From positions 3,782,001-3,846,000 of the forward strand of contig NZ_CP060034.1 of NCBI RefSeq assembly GCF_023208195.1: a stretch of 64,000 bases of DNA. The letters run 5' to 3'. Shown piece by piece: positions 25,146-33,708 of the stretch (position 1 is its first letter; the number at the start of each line of letters is the position of its first letter). The translations under genes were made by a program, and so were the position numbers. This DNA comes from Nocardioides sp. InS609-2. GTDB lineage: Bacteria > Actinomycetota > Actinomycetes > Propionibacteriales > Nocardioidaceae. The notes under the pieces were generated by a model, which worked only from the letters and a program-made list of their open reading frames with translations, had not been told where the DNA came from and searched no databases.

Positions 25146-25571
25146 GTGTCCACCGAAGTCATCATCTACATCCTGACCGCCCTGGCCGGCGTTGTCGTCG
25201 TGCTCACCCGGCTGCGGCTGAGCCGTGACGAGGGCGGCGCGGGGCAGTACCGCGTCAGCAACCCGGTCCTCAACGTGCACACGGTCGCGGGCGTGCTGGC
25301 TCTGGTCCTGTGGGTGCTCTTCTTGGCCTTCCCCGAGGACTCCGTGCCGGGTGACCCGGTCGTGGGTATCGTCGCGCTGGCGCTGTGGTGGGTCGTCGCG
25401 GTCGCCGGGCTTCTCGTGCTGCTGCGCTGGTTGCCGTCGCGCGGGAGGCACTCTGTCGAGGCCTCCGAAGACACGTGGAGCGAAGGGCCCGGACTCTCCG
25501 TGCTCGCCCACGTCGGCATGGTCGTCGGGGTGCTCGTGTTCACCTGGGGCTACCTCACCTCGGCGGTCTGA
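25146..25571 (+). CDS. Hypothetical integral membrane protein
   Basis: A 141-residue protein from GTG 25146 with four hydrophobic segments (about residues 4-22, 46-64, 73-95 and 118-138) and short polar loops. A Glu/Ser-rich loop (SVEASEDTWSEGPG) separates the last two. I do not recognise a family motif. It lies 14 bases after the DivIVA-like gene and 4 bases before the carboxypeptidase gene on the same strand, so it is probably in the same transcription unit. Confidence 0.75.
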   Translation: MSTEVIIYILTALAGVVVVLTRLRLSRDEGGAGQYRVSNPVLNVHTVAGVLALVLWVLFLAFPEDSVPGDPVVGIVALALWWVVAVAGLLVLLRWLPSRGRHSVEASEDTWSEGPGLSVLAHVGMVVGVLVFTWGYLTSAV

Positions 25572-25575
25572 TCCC

Positions 25576-26334
25576 GTGCGCCGCCTGCTGGCCGTCCTGT
25601 GCGGCCTGGTCGTCACGCTCACCGTCGTGCCCGCGGCGCACGCATCTGAGGCCGATGGCAAGCCGGCAGTGATCGAGCGCCGCGTCATCGGTCATTCGGT
25701 GCAGGGCCGCCCGATCGTGGCCTGGCACCTGGGCGAGCCCGGCAAGCCCCGCATCGTGCTCATCTCGAGCATGCACGGCACCGAGCACGCGACGACGCAG
25801 ATCCTCACGACACTGCGTGACGGCCGCCGCTACGTCCGGGGCATCGACCTGTGGGTGGTGCCGACGTACAACCCCGACGGGGTCGCCCGGGGCACCCGCC
25901 GCAACGCGCACGGCATCGACCTCAACCGCAACTACCCCTACCGCTGGGCGGATCTCGAGGGCAACTACGAGTCGGGTCCGCGGCCGGGCTCCGAGCCCGA
26001 GACACGGGCGATGATGGCGTTCCTGACCGAGATCGCGCCGCGCCGGGTGATCAGCTTCCACCAGCCGCTCAACGGGGTGGACACCGACACCAAGGACGCC
26101 GGCTTCGCGCGTCGCCTCGCCCGCAAGCTGAAGCTGCCGTCGACGCGGCTCAACTGCGGCGGCCTGTGCCACGGCACCATGACCATGTGGTTCAACGCGA
26201 CGTTCGGTGGCTCTGCCCTGACCGTCGAGTACGCCGCCCGCCCCGGCCGCCACCGGCTGCGCGTCGACGCGCCGCGTCAGGTGCTCGACGTACTCGATGC
26301 GCGGCGGAGCAAGCGCCCGCCTGCCGGGCTCTAG
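25576..26334 (+). CDS. Secreted zinc carboxypeptidase (M14 family)
   Basis: A 252-residue precursor from GTG 25576 with a Sec signal peptide ending at AHA (about residue 22). M14 landmarks are complete: zinc His/Glu in SSMHGTEHATTQ, substrate-binding NPDGVARGTRRNAHGIDLNR followed by NYPYRW, third zinc His in VISFHQPLNGVD, and a late catalytic Glu in ALTVEYA. Its size and HGTEH motif resemble MpaA-like murein-peptide amidases, so cell-wall peptide trimming is a reasonable guess. It converges on the enoyl-CoA hydratase gene with a three- to four-base overlap. Confidence 0.87.
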   Translation: MRRLLAVLCGLVVTLTVVPAAHASEADGKPAVIERRVIGHSVQGRPIVAWHLGEPGKPRIVLISSMHGTEHATTQILTTLRDGRRYVRGIDLWVVPTYNPDGVARGTRRNAHGIDLNRNYPYRWADLEGNYESGPRPGSEPETRAMMAFLTEIAPRRVISFHQPLNGVDTDTKDAGFARRLARKLKLPSTRLNCGGLCHGTMTMWFNATFGGSALTVEYAARPGRHRLRVDAPRQVLDVLDARRSKRPPAGL

Positions 26335-27125
26335 CGGCCCTCGAACACCGGCTTCTGCTTCACCACGAACGACTCGACCGCGGCTGAGTGGTCGTGCGTC
26401 GCGCCGGTGCGCGTCATCATCTTGCCCTCGAAGGCGAGCGACTCGGTGAAGGAGTGCTCGGCGGAGTAGGCGACCGACGAGCGGATCGACGCGTAGGCGA
26501 CGGTAGGACCTGCGGCGAGTCGACCGGCCAGCTCGGTTGTCGTGGCGGCCAGGTCGGCTGCAGGTACGACGCGGCTGGCCAGCCCGATGCGCCGGGCCTC
26601 CTCGGCGTCGACCGTCGAGGGGAAGTAGAGGAGCTCGAGCGCCTTCTCGCGGCCCACGAGGCGGGGGAGCGTCCAGCTCGACCCCGTGTCGCACGACAGC
26701 GCGACCCCGGCGAACGCGAAGTTGAACCCGGCGGTGTCGGCCAGGATGCGCAGGTCGCAGGCCAGCGCCAGGCTCGCGCCGGCGCCTGCCGCGACGCCGT
26801 TGACGGCAGCGATCACCGGCTTCTGCATCGTCGCGAGCGCGGTGACGATCGGGTTGTAGTGCTCGTCGACCGTCGAGAACAGCACGTCGCTCGACCGGCT
26901 CTGCAGGATCGTGATGTGCTCCTTGAGGTCTTGGCCCACGCAGAACGCGCGACCGGTGCCGGTGAGCACCACGCAGCGCACCGCGTCGTCGTTGGCGACC
27001 GCGTGTACGGCGTCACGAAGCGCCACCTTGGTCGCGATGTCGAGGCTGTTCATCGCGTCGGGCCGGTTGAGGGTGATGGTGGCGACGCCGTCAGTGACGT
27101 CGACGAGCACGGGGTCAGCGGTCAT
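26331..27125 (-). CDS. Enoyl-CoA hydratase/isomerase (PaaG-like)
   Basis: The 264-residue crotonase-fold enzyme starts at ATG 27125. It shows the CoA/oxyanion regions NRPDAMNSLDI, GRAFCVGQDLKEH and the second oxyanion segment NGVAAGAGASLALACDLRI; the isomerase-type Asp appears in SCDTGSSWTLPRLVG. The GQDLKEH and D-T-G-S-S pattern resembles PaaG (epoxyphenylacetyl-CoA isomerase), and the neighbouring gene encodes a PaaX-type regulator, which supports a link to phenylacetyl-CoA degradation. No other paa genes are nearby, so a different short-chain enoyl-CoA remains possible. Confidence 0.83.
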   Translation of the reverse strand: MTADPVLVDVTDGVATITLNRPDAMNSLDIATKVALRDAVHAVANDDAVRCVVLTGTGRAFCVGQDLKEHITILQSRSSDVLFSTVDEHYNPIVTALATMQKPVIAAVNGVAAGAGASLALACDLRILADTAGFNFAFAGVALSCDTGSSWTLPRLVGREKALELLYFPSTVDAEEARRIGLASRVVPAADLAATTTELAGRLAAGPTVAYASIRSSVAYSAEHSFTESLAFEGKMMTRTGATHDHSAAVESFVVKQKPVFEGR

Positions 27126-27181
27126 GTCCGCCAGTCTGCCGCACTCGGTCAGCCGGGGATCCCCACAGCCCGCGCCGTCGC

Positions 27182-27967
27182 TCAGTGGCCGGACAGCGTG
27201 CGAGCGACGAACCGCTCTGAGCCGGCATGCAGGCGGTTGGCGGCCTCGGTGAAGAACGCCGAGGCGGCTCGGCCCGGCCAGTCGGGGGGGAGCAGCTCGT
27301 CGGGCAGGTCCGGATCCTCGAACAGGAACTTGCGCCACTCGTGCACGAGGTGGAAGCGCGCCGCGAACGCCGCCTCGTCGGGGTCGTCGTGGCCCGCCAG
27401 GTGCCGTTCGATCTCGGCTGCCGCACTCGCGTGCCACGTGGAGTACGCCGTGGCGAGATGCCCGAGGTCCCACGCTGCTGCGGGTCCGTGGGCCGGGGAG
27501 AAGTCGCGGGCCTCGGCGGTAATCGCCCGGGCACCCGCTCGGTCGAGTGCGGCGTGGAGCTCGCGACGTACGAACGGACTGACCCAGACCAGGTCGGCCA
27601 TCTCGGCATAGCCGAGGAACGAGAGCTCGCGCTGCACCCGGGTCCTGGCCGACCTGTTGATCGGGGTGCTGACGAAGACGAGCTGCCAGGTGTGGTCCCA
27701 CGCGCGGGAGGAAGGGCGGTAGATGCGCTCGCGCGCTGCGTCGAGGCGCCGGATGGCCTGCCCCGTGGCGGCGTAGCCACGCGCACCCGAGACCGTCACC
27801 GGCTCCAGCCAGCCCTGGCTGACCATCCGGGAGATCGCCGTACGCACCGCGGGCGCGGCGATGCCGGTGGGCGCCAGCAGCCGCACCAGCCCTGCGACCG
27901 AAGAGCGATTGTCGCGCTGGGACAGCACGTCGCCGTAGACGTCGAAGAGCGCTGACCTGGCGTGCAT
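27182..27967 (-). CDS. PaaX family transcriptional regulator
   Basis: The 261-residue regulator has the PaaX architecture: an N-terminal winged helix (residues about 5-70, LFDVYGDVLSQRDNRSSVAG, AVRTAISRMVSQGWLEP), a central domain (HTWQLVFVSTPINRSARTRV) and the C-terminal PaaX domain (FLVHEWRKFLFEDPDLPDEL in the form FHLVHEWRKF). PaaX proteins repress phenylacetate catabolism and are released by phenylacetyl-CoA. It sits 56 bases upstream of the PaaG-like gene on the same strand, so the two probably form an operon. Divergent from the DUF3117 gene. Confidence 0.9.
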   Translation of the reverse strand: MHARSALFDVYGDVLSQRDNRSSVAGLVRLLAPTGIAAPAVRTAISRMVSQGWLEPVTVSGARGYAATGQAIRRLDAARERIYRPSSRAWDHTWQLVFVSTPINRSARTRVQRELSFLGYAEMADLVWVSPFVRRELHAALDRAGARAITAEARDFSPAHGPAAAWDLGHLATAYSTWHASAAAEIERHLAGHDDPDEAAFAARFHLVHEWRKFLFEDPDLPDELLPPDWPGRAASAFFTEAANRLHAGSERFVARTLSGH

Positions 27968-28045
27968 GCGAGGAGTCTGCCAGCCCGTCGCGGATACCTG
28001 TGGTCCCGGTCACTTCCTGGATGAGGAATAATGACGGCGACACGT

Positions 28046-28074
28046 CGTCGGAGTGGAGCCCTTCCACTCCGACG
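28046..28074. promoter_or_regulatory. Perfect 12-bp hairpin upstream of the DUF3117 gene
   Basis: CGTCGGAGTGGA (28046-28057) and TCCACTCCGACG (28063-28074) are perfect inverted complements around a 5-base loop. It lies 58 bases before the DUF3117 start and after an AT-rich AATAAT segment that could be a -10 box, so in RNA it would be a stable 5'-UTR hairpin. No U-run follows, so a simple terminator is not favoured. Confidence 0.7.
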
Positions 28075-28132
28075 TGCCATTCGGCAGTAGCACGACTGCA
28101 GCCTGGGCTGCGACGAAGGAAGAGGTGCGCAG

Positions 28133-28300
28133 ATGGCGGCCATGAAGCCGAGGACGGGCGACGGACCGCTGGAGGTCACCAAAGAGGGGCGCGGCATCGT
28201 GATGCGCGTTCCGCTCGAAGGTGGTGGCCGCCTCGTGGTCGAGCTCAATGCCGAAGAGGCCGGGGCGCTCGCTGACGCACTCAGGGCCGTCGTCGGCTGA
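28133..28300 (+). CDS. DUF3117 small conserved protein
   Basis: A 55-residue protein from ATG 28133 (MAAMKPRTGDGPLEVTKEGR, then GIVMRVPLEGGGRLVVELNA), preceded by GAAGAGG as Shine-Dalgarno. Small proteins with MKPRTGDGPLEVTKEGRGI are near-universal in actinobacteria and are known as DUF3117 (Rv1211 in M. tuberculosis, in a comparable neighbourhood). Function is not established. It is easily missed because of its length. The next gene, pepA, starts two bases after its stop. Confidence 0.92.
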   Translation: MAAMKPRTGDGPLEVTKEGRGIVMRVPLEGGGRLVVELNAEEAGALADALRAVVG

Positions 28301-28302
28301 TC

Positions 28303-29829
28303 GTGACATCGACCCCCACACTGCCGCCCCAGGTTTCGCCGCCTGAGTTCGCCATCAGCCCGCTGGCTCCGCACGAGATCGGCGGAGTCGAGGTCTGGGC
28401 GTTCCCGGTGCTGCCGGGTGACAACGACACCGTCCTGCTCGGGCCGGGTGCCGACGAGGCCGCGGAGACGCTCGGCATCGACCTGCTGGCGGCGCTCGAC
28501 GGGGCCCGTGCCACCGGCAGGACCGGTGAGGTCACGTCGGTCCCCGTCGTCGCCGACGACGTACGCCTGGTGCTGCTCGTGGGTGTGGGTGCGCAGACGC
28601 GGGACGACTTCCGGCGGGCCGGTGCCACGCTCGCGCGTGCCACCAAGGACCGAGCCAGTGTGGCCACCACCATCGCCACGATCGCGCCCGAGGGCGGGCT
28701 CGAGGCGTTCGTGGTCGGGGCCATGCTGGGTTCCTTCGGGTTCCACTGGCGCTCGCAGGGCCCCAAGGAGGCACCGGTGGCGCGCATCGCGCTCGCCGGC
28801 CACGACGACGCCGCCGTCGGCCCGGGCCTCGAGCGCGCGATCGCCATCGGCGGCGCCGGCTGGCGCGCGCGGATGCTCGCGACCGTGCCCGCCAACCTCA
28901 AGAACCCGCCCTGGCTCGCCGAACAGGCTGTCGAGATCGCCCGGGTGGCGGGTCTCGAGGTCGAGGTCTGGGACGAGAAGCGGCTGGCCACCGACGGCTT
29001 CGGCGGCATCCTCGGCGTCGGTCAGGCGTCGGCCACCCCGCCGCGGCTGATCCGGCTCGACTACACGCCGGCCAAGGGCGGCCGCAAGGCCCGCCACGTC
29101 GTGCTGGTCGGCAAGGGCATCACGTTCGACACCGGTGGCCTCGACATCAAGCCCGCCGAGGGCATGGTCGCGATGAAGCGCGACATGACCGGTGGTGCCG
29201 TCGTGCTGGCCACGATGGCTGCACTGGCCGCTGTCGGTTGCCCGCTGCGCGTCACCGGGCTGATCGCCGCCGCAGAGAACGCCGTCTCCGGCAACGCCAT
29301 GCGCCCCGGCGACGTCATCAGGCACTACGGCGGTCGCACCAGCGAGGTCACGAACACCGACGCCGAGGGCCGTCTGGTCATGGCCGACGCACTCGCGTAC
29401 GCCGTCGACAAGCTCGACCCCGACGTACTCGTCGACATCGCCACCCTGACCGGTGCGATGAAGGTCGCGCTGGGCCAGGGCACCGGCGGCTTCTTCGCCA
29501 GCGACGAGGCACTCGCCGGGTCCATCGACGCGGCCGGCAATGACTCGGGTGAGCGCTTGTGGCGCTTCCCGCTGGCCGCCGACTACGAGGAACTGCTCAG
29601 TTCCAAGGTCGCCGACGCCGACAACGCGCCCGGCGGCCCGGGTGCCATTACTGCGGCACTCTTCCTCCAGCACTTCACCGGCGGACTGCCGTGGGCGCAC
29701 CTCGACGTGGCCTCCGTGGGCGACGCCCCGGCCGAGAAGTACGAGTGGACCGCCGGGCCGACCGGGTTCGGCGCCCGCGTCCTGCTCACCTGGCTCGGTC
29801 AGGACGACCCGCTGGCCGGGATCAAGTGA
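28303..29829 (+). CDS. pepA: Leucyl aminopeptidase (M17 family)
   Basis: The 508-residue cytosolic aminopeptidase has a variable N-terminal macro-like domain and a C-terminal catalytic domain. Metal-site motifs are present: VLVGKGITFDTGGLDIKPAE, MVAMKRDMTGGAVVLATMAA, and the family signature NTDAEGRLVMADALAYA; the catalytic Lys and Arg lie in these segments. It releases N-terminal residues from peptides using two metal ions and is usually hexameric. GTG 28303 is the start, directly downstream of the DUF3117 gene, and its stop overlaps the following small gene. Confidence 0.92.
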   Translation: MTSTPTLPPQVSPPEFAISPLAPHEIGGVEVWAFPVLPGDNDTVLLGPGADEAAETLGIDLLAALDGARATGRTGEVTSVPVVADDVRLVLLVGVGAQTRDDFRRAGATLARATKDRASVATTIATIAPEGGLEAFVVGAMLGSFGFHWRSQGPKEAPVARIALAGHDDAAVGPGLERAIAIGGAGWRARMLATVPANLKNPPWLAEQAVEIARVAGLEVEVWDEKRLATDGFGGILGVGQASATPPRLIRLDYTPAKGGRKARHVVLVGKGITFDTGGLDIKPAEGMVAMKRDMTGGAVVLATMAALAAVGCPLRVTGLIAAAENAVSGNAMRPGDVIRHYGGRTSEVTNTDAEGRLVMADALAYAVDKLDPDVLVDIATLTGAMKVALGQGTGGFFASDEALAGSIDAAGNDSGERLWRFPLAADYEELLSSKVADADNAPGGPGAITAALFLQHFTGGLPWAHLDVASVGDAPAEKYEWTAGPTGFGARVLLTWLGQDDPLAGIK

Positions 29830-30170
29830 AGGGTCTGACCGTCCGCTGGTCGCTCGCCGATGCGTCCGCGGGTGTCGAGGCCGAGCTCGCGTCGTACGTC
29901 GCGGAGACCTCGCACGCCAGATTCACCGGCATGACCGGGCTGCACCACAAGACCTGGCGCGTGCGGCCGGGGGATTGGTTCGAGGGCTGCTACGTCTTCG
30001 TGTCGGACCAGGCGCGCGCGACGTTCCAGGAGACCTTCACCGCCGGGGCCGCCGACGCGCCGGGTTCGAAGATCGTCGGCGCGGCACCCGTGCTCATCGA
30101 GGCGTGCGACATCGTCGCCGTCGCCGAGGGCTCGGACGGCTTCAGCGCCCAGGCGTCCTTCGGCGCCTGA
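29826..30170 (+). CDS. YdhR-like small alpha/beta-barrel protein
   Basis: A 114-residue protein from GTG 29826, overlapping the pepA stop. The sequence (LTVRWSLADASAGVEAELAS, GMTGLHHKTWRVRPGDWFEG, CYVFVSDQARATFQETF) resembles the YdhR/antibiotic-biosynthesis-monooxygenase-like ferredoxin fold, in which a conserved H-x-K-x-W and F-x-G-x-Y-x-F pattern recurs. Enzymatic function of the family is unclear. Position suggests co-transcription with pepA. Convergent with the O-methyltransferase gene. Confidence 0.72.
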   Translation: MKGLTVRWSLADASAGVEAELASYVAETSHARFTGMTGLHHKTWRVRPGDWFEGCYVFVSDQARATFQETFTAGAADAPGSKIVGAAPVLIEACDIVAVAEGSDGFSAQASFGA

Positions 30171-30173
30171 GGC

Positions 30174-30839
30174 TCACGCCTCGTCGCCCGCCCACTCCTT
30201 CTTCGCCAGCAGGAGACCGTCGCCGACGGGCAGCAGCACCGGCACGAGCGACTCGTGCTCGGCGATCTCCTTGCCGAGGTCGCGGATGGTGACCGTCTCC
30301 TCGTCGCGCTGGGCCGGGTCGGCGACCCGGTCGTGCCACAGCGCGTTGTCGAAGGCCACCACGCCACCGGGACGCAGCAACCGCAGTGCCTCCTTGAGGT
30401 AGGCGGAGTACTCGCGCTTGTCGCCGTCGCAGAAGACCAGGTCGTAGTGACCGTCGGTCAGGCGCGGCAGCACGTCGAGGGCGGCGCCTGAGATGGTGCG
30501 GGCGCGCTGGGCCGGGATGCCGGCCTCGGCGAAGGTCTCCTTGGCGAGCCGCTGGTGCTCGGCCTCGATGTCGACCGTGGTCAGCACCCCGTCGGGCCGC
30601 ATGCCGCGCAGCAACCACAGGCCGGAGACGCCGGTGCCGGTGCCGATCTCGACCACGGCACGCGCCTCGAGCACGGCAGCCAGGAAACGCAGCGCGGCCC
30701 CACCGCCGGCGCCGATCGGCGAGACGCCGACCTCGTCGGCCCGGGCGCGGGCAGCCGCCAGGACGTCGTCCTCGGCCACGAAGCTCTCGGCGTAGGACCA
30801 GCTCGCGGGCTTGATCGGCGTGGTGATGATGGCCTCCAT
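30174..30839 (-). CDS. SAM-dependent O-methyltransferase
   Basis: A 221-residue class I methyltransferase of the catechol-OMT-like family. SAM-binding motif I is VVEIGTGTGVSGLWLL, followed by the acidic residue in TTVDIEAEHQR; FCDGDKREYSAYLKEALRLL and VAFDNALWHDRVAD match the metal-binding and post-motif regions. The divergent pair methyltransferase/sigE is the same as Rv1220c/sigE in M. tuberculosis, which supports orthology. Substrate not known. Confidence 0.88.
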   Translation of the reverse strand: MEAIITTPIKPASWSYAESFVAEDDVLAAARARADEVGVSPIGAGGGAALRFLAAVLEARAVVEIGTGTGVSGLWLLRGMRPDGVLTTVDIEAEHQRLAKETFAEAGIPAQRARTISGAALDVLPRLTDGHYDLVFCDGDKREYSAYLKEALRLLRPGGVVAFDNALWHDRVADPAQRDEETVTIRDLGKEIAEHESLVPVLLPVGDGLLLAKKEWAGDEA

Positions 30840-30910
30840 GGTCGGGCGGGTCGCGCGGGCGTCAACAGCCCCACGACCCTATCGCGAACCGGAGCCGTCG
30901 GAACCTCCCG

Positions 30911-30936
30911 GGAACAGTGCGGGCGCCCGGCTCGTT
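30911..30936 (+). promoter_or_regulatory. Candidate ECF (SigE-type) promoter of sigE
   Basis: GGAAC (30911-30915) and CGTT (30933-30936) are separated by 17 bases, matching the GGAAC-N16/17-CGTT pattern recognised by SigE-type ECF factors. It lies about 135 bases upstream of the sigE start and would make sigE autoregulated. Confidence 0.55.
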
Positions 30937-30946
30937 GTGCCCCACA

Positions 30947-30994
30947 GAGAGGAATCTCCGGTGAATCCCTGCGACTTCACAGGTTCCTCTCAGG
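30947..30994 (+). promoter_or_regulatory. Compound hairpin and 11-bp-spaced direct repeats upstream of sigE
   Basis: GAGAGGAA (30947-30954) pairs with TTCCTCTC (30984-30991), and inside it GTGAA (30961-30965) pairs with TTCAC (30976-30980). The same segment contains TTCACAGG (30976-30983) and CTCTCAGG (30987-30994), direct repeats 11 bases apart, which resembles a binding site for a response regulator such as MprA. Both readings are possible and overlap. Confidence 0.5.
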
Positions 30995-31069
30995 CCAGTT
31001 CCCTAGCGTCAGGTTGTCATCTTGTTCGGTTCATCGCCCCGGAAGCCCCGCGGCACCCAGGAGGCTCCC

Positions 31070-31684
31070 ATGGCTGCCGACGTACCCCCTCCGGTTGACG
31101 GCTCCGGCCCCGCAGAGGTGCCGACCTGGGACGAGATCGTCGAGCGGCACTCCGACCGCGTGTTCCGGCTGGCCTACCGGCTGACCGGCAACCGCCACGA
31201 CGCCGAAGACCTCACGCAGGAAGTGTTCGTGCGGGTCTTCCGCTCCCTCGACACCTACACACCCGGCACGTTCGAGGGCTGGCTGCACCGGATCACGACC
31301 AACCTCTTCCTCGACTCGGCCCGTCGCAAGCAGCGCATCCGCTTCGACGCCCTCTCCGACGAGCGGGCCAGCCGCCTCACCAGCGGAGAGGCGACGCCCG
31401 ACATCGTCTACGCCGACACGACCTTCGACGACGACATCGAGCGCGCGCTCTCGACGCTGCCTCCCGACTTCCGCGCCGCCGTCGTGCTCTGTGACGTCGA
31501 GGGACTCACCTACGAAGAGATCGCGCACATCATGGACGCCAAGCTCGGCACCGTGCGCTCGCGCATCCACCGGGGACGCGCCATGCTGCGCAACGCCCTG
31601 GCCCACCGCGCCCCGGTCGACGGCCGCCAGCGGTACGCCGGCCCGGCCACCGGACCGATCCAGGTCATCGGGCGCACCTCATGA
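31070..31684 (+). CDS. sigE: ECF RNA polymerase sigma factor SigE
   Basis: The 204-residue sigma-70 family ECF factor has region 2 ([36 protein letters not shown]...[17 protein letters not shown]) and region 4 ([40 protein letters not shown]). ATG 31070 has a strong AGGAGG Shine-Dalgarno; an upstream in-frame TTG at 31022 is less likely. It is followed with a four-base overlap by an anti-sigma factor and then an HtrA protease, the same order as sigE-rseA-htrA in mycobacteria, where it handles envelope stress. Autoregulation is suggested by the GGAAC/CGTT promoter. Confidence 0.93.
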   Translation: MAADVPPPVDGSGPAEVPTWDEIVERHSDRVFRLAYRLTGNRHDAEDLTQEVFVRVFRSLDTYTPGTFEGWLHRITTNLFLDSARRKQRIRFDALSDERASRLTSGEATPDIVYADTTFDDDIERALSTLPPDFRAAVVLCDVEGLTYEEIAHIMDAKLGTVRSRIHRGRAMLRNALAHRAPVDGRQRYAGPATGPIQVIGRTS

Positions 31685-32232
31685 TGGTTCCGGTCATGGG
31701 TCACCTGGGCACGCGAGTCAGCGCGCTCCTCGACGGGCGGATGCCCGCGGCCGAGGAGGACCGCTGGTGGCAGCACGTGCACCAGTGTCACCCGTGCCGC
31801 GACCTCGTCGAGCGCGAAGGCATGGTCAAGACGCGACTGGCCGGGCTCTCGCTCGGTGACGCCGCGGCTCCCGACCGGCTCAAGGACTCTCTGCTGATGG
31901 CGCGCCCGCTGGCCGCCCCGCGTCAGCCCGAGTACCTCGTTCCGGCCAGCCCGCGTCGTACCTCCGGGCACGGCTTCGGTGGCAGCAGCTTCGTCGGAGG
32001 TGTGGTCGGCGGCGTCATCGGCAGTGGTGCTGTCGGCGTGGCTGTTGTCGGCGTACTCGCGCTCGGTGCCGGCCCCGCCAACGCCCCCCAGATGGAGCGC
32101 CGGGCGCCCGTAACGAGCCTCACCCGGCCCACGTCCACGGCCACTCCGGGCATGGGCGCCACGGCCGACCACAAGCATCGATCCACCCGAACCGTGCGAC
32201 CTGGGGCCATCCGCGAGAAGATGGGTCCGTGA
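31681..32232 (+). CDS. rseA: Zinc-binding anti-sigma factor RseA
   Basis: A 183-residue protein from ATG 31681, overlapping the sigE stop. The ZAS motif is H32-x3-C36-x2-C39 ([14 protein letters not shown]), typical of zinc-dependent anti-sigma factors that hold their ECF partner inactive. A Gly/Val-rich hydrophobic segment (about residues 101-135) could be a membrane anchor, followed by a basic tail. In mycobacteria RseA is degraded on phosphorylation or stress to free SigE; that mechanism is not visible here. The start of htrA overlaps its stop. Confidence 0.88.
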   Translation: MMVPVMGHLGTRVSALLDGRMPAAEEDRWWQHVHQCHPCRDLVEREGMVKTRLAGLSLGDAAAPDRLKDSLLMARPLAAPRQPEYLVPASPRRTSGHGFGGSSFVGGVVGGVIGSGAVGVAVVGVLALGAGPANAPQMERRAPVTSLTRPTSTATPGMGATADHKHRSTRTVRPGAIREKMGP

Positions 32233-33701
32233 ACGACAACGACTCGGGCCATCCTGACGACGATCTCGACTCCGGGCGCGCGCACGATGTCGAGCCTCCT
32301 GCTGACACCGAGCCCACCCAGCCGCTGCACCACGGCCGGCTCGGCGAGCAGCCCTCGGGCTGGGTGACCCCTTCCCAGCCGTACGACGAGCCGGTTGCCG
32401 CTCACCCCACCGACCAGGACGACGTCGACACCGGCATGGTCGGCCCGGTGCCCGGCTTCGGCCCGGCGACCCCCGCCGGCCCGTCGCCGATCCCGCCCCA
32501 GCAGACGCCGTACTGGGGCCCGCCCGCCGGCCAGTACGCGGGCCCGCAGGGTGCCTACGCCACCACCCCGATGCAAGCGACCGACCGGGCCGAACGCGAG
32601 CCTCGTGGCCGCGTGCCCGGCTGGCTGTGGCCCGCCGTTGCAGGTCTCGCGCTCGTGATCGGTCTCGGCGGCGGTGCCCTCGGCGCCGTGGCGATCGACC
32701 GACTCGGCGACGACAACAACATCAGCGGTGGCCTCGACTCCGTCGACACCCGCACCGACACGCCGCTCGACCCGATCGACGGTTCGGTGGCCGCGGTCGC
32801 GCAGGAACTGCTGCCCAGCACCGTCCAGATCATCGCCGAGTTCGAGGGTAAGGAAGCCGGCGCGACCGGGTCCGGGTTCGTGCTCGACCGGCAGGGTCAC
32901 GTCATCACCAACAACCACGTCGTCGCCAGCGCCGCATCGGACGACGGCCCGATCGAGGTCGTCGACTCCGACGGCAACTCCTATCCGGCCACCGTGGTGG
33001 GGCGCAGCGCGGTCTACGACCTGGCGGTGCTGCTCGTGAAGGACGCAGCCAACATGCAGCCCGCGGCCCTGGGTGCCTCCCGCGACCTCCACGTCGGCGA
33101 CCCGGTGGTGGCGTTCGGCTCGCCGCTGGGGCTGAGCCAGACGGTCACGGCGGGCATCGTGTCGGCGCTCAACCGCCCGGTGACCACGGGGGAGTCGGGT
33201 GACGAGTCGTCTTACATCAATGCGGTGCAGACCGACGCAGCGATCAATCCCGGCAACTCCGGTGGTCCGCTGGTCAACCTCGGCGGACAGGTCGTCGGCG
33301 TCAACTCCGCCATCGCCACCACCGGTGGCGGGTTGTCGGGCGAGTCCGGCAACATCGGCGTCGGTTTCGCGATCCCGATCGAGCAGGTGCGGGTCACCGC
33401 CGACCAGATCCTCGAGACGGGCGAGGCGCGCTACCCGGTGATCGGCGCGCAGGTGCAGACCGGTGGCCAGACCACCGACGGCGCCCGCATCGACAAGGTC
33501 AACGACGGCACTCCGGCGCAGGACGCCGGGCTGCTCGAGGACGACCTGATCGTGGCTGTCGACGGCCAGCGGGTGACCGACGGCATCTCGCTCATCGTCT
33601 CGATCCGTACGCACCAGCCCGGGGAGACGCTGGAGTTCACGATCGTGCGCAACGGCGAGGAGCGCGACGTGAAGGTCACCCTCGACTCAGAAGTCGGCTG
33701 A
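32229..33701 (+). CDS. htrA: HtrA/DegP-type serine protease with PDZ domain
   Basis: The 490-residue protein has a long Pro/Asp-rich cytoplasmic N-terminus (about 1-125), one transmembrane helix (about 131-155), a trypsin-like domain with the triad H230 (VITNNHVV), D264 (YDLAVL) and S344 (PGNSGGPLV), and a C-terminal PDZ domain (about 395-485, DGTPAQDAGLLEDDLIVAVD). It is expected to act outside the membrane on misfolded envelope proteins. GTG 32229 overlaps the rseA stop, so sigma factor, anti-sigma and protease form one operon. Confidence 0.93.
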   Translation: MNDNDSGHPDDDLDSGRAHDVEPPADTEPTQPLHHGRLGEQPSGWVTPSQPYDEPVAAHPTDQDDVDTGMVGPVPGFGPATPAGPSPIPPQQTPYWGPPAGQYAGPQGAYATTPMQATDRAEREPRGRVPGWLWPAVAGLALVIGLGGGALGAVAIDRLGDDNNISGGLDSVDTRTDTPLDPIDGSVAAVAQELLPSTVQIIAEFEGKEAGATGSGFVLDRQGHVITNNHVVASAASDDGPIEVVDSDGNSYPATVVGRSAVYDLAVLLVKDAANMQPAALGASRDLHVGDPVVAFGSPLGLSQTVTAGIVSALNRPVTTGESGDESSYINAVQTDAAINPGNSGGPLVNLGGQVVGVNSAIATTGGGLSGESGNIGVGFAIPIEQVRVTADQILETGEARYPVIGAQVQTGGQTTDGARIDKVNDGTPAQDAGLLEDDLIVAVDGQRVTDGISLIVSIRTHQPGETLEFTIVRNGEERDVKVTLDSEVG

Positions 33702-33708
33702 GAAGGAG

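Noticed and set aside
31022..31069. Upstream TTG start for sigE
   Set aside because: ATG 31070 has a strong AGGAGG Shine-Dalgarno and the upstream residues show no conserved character.
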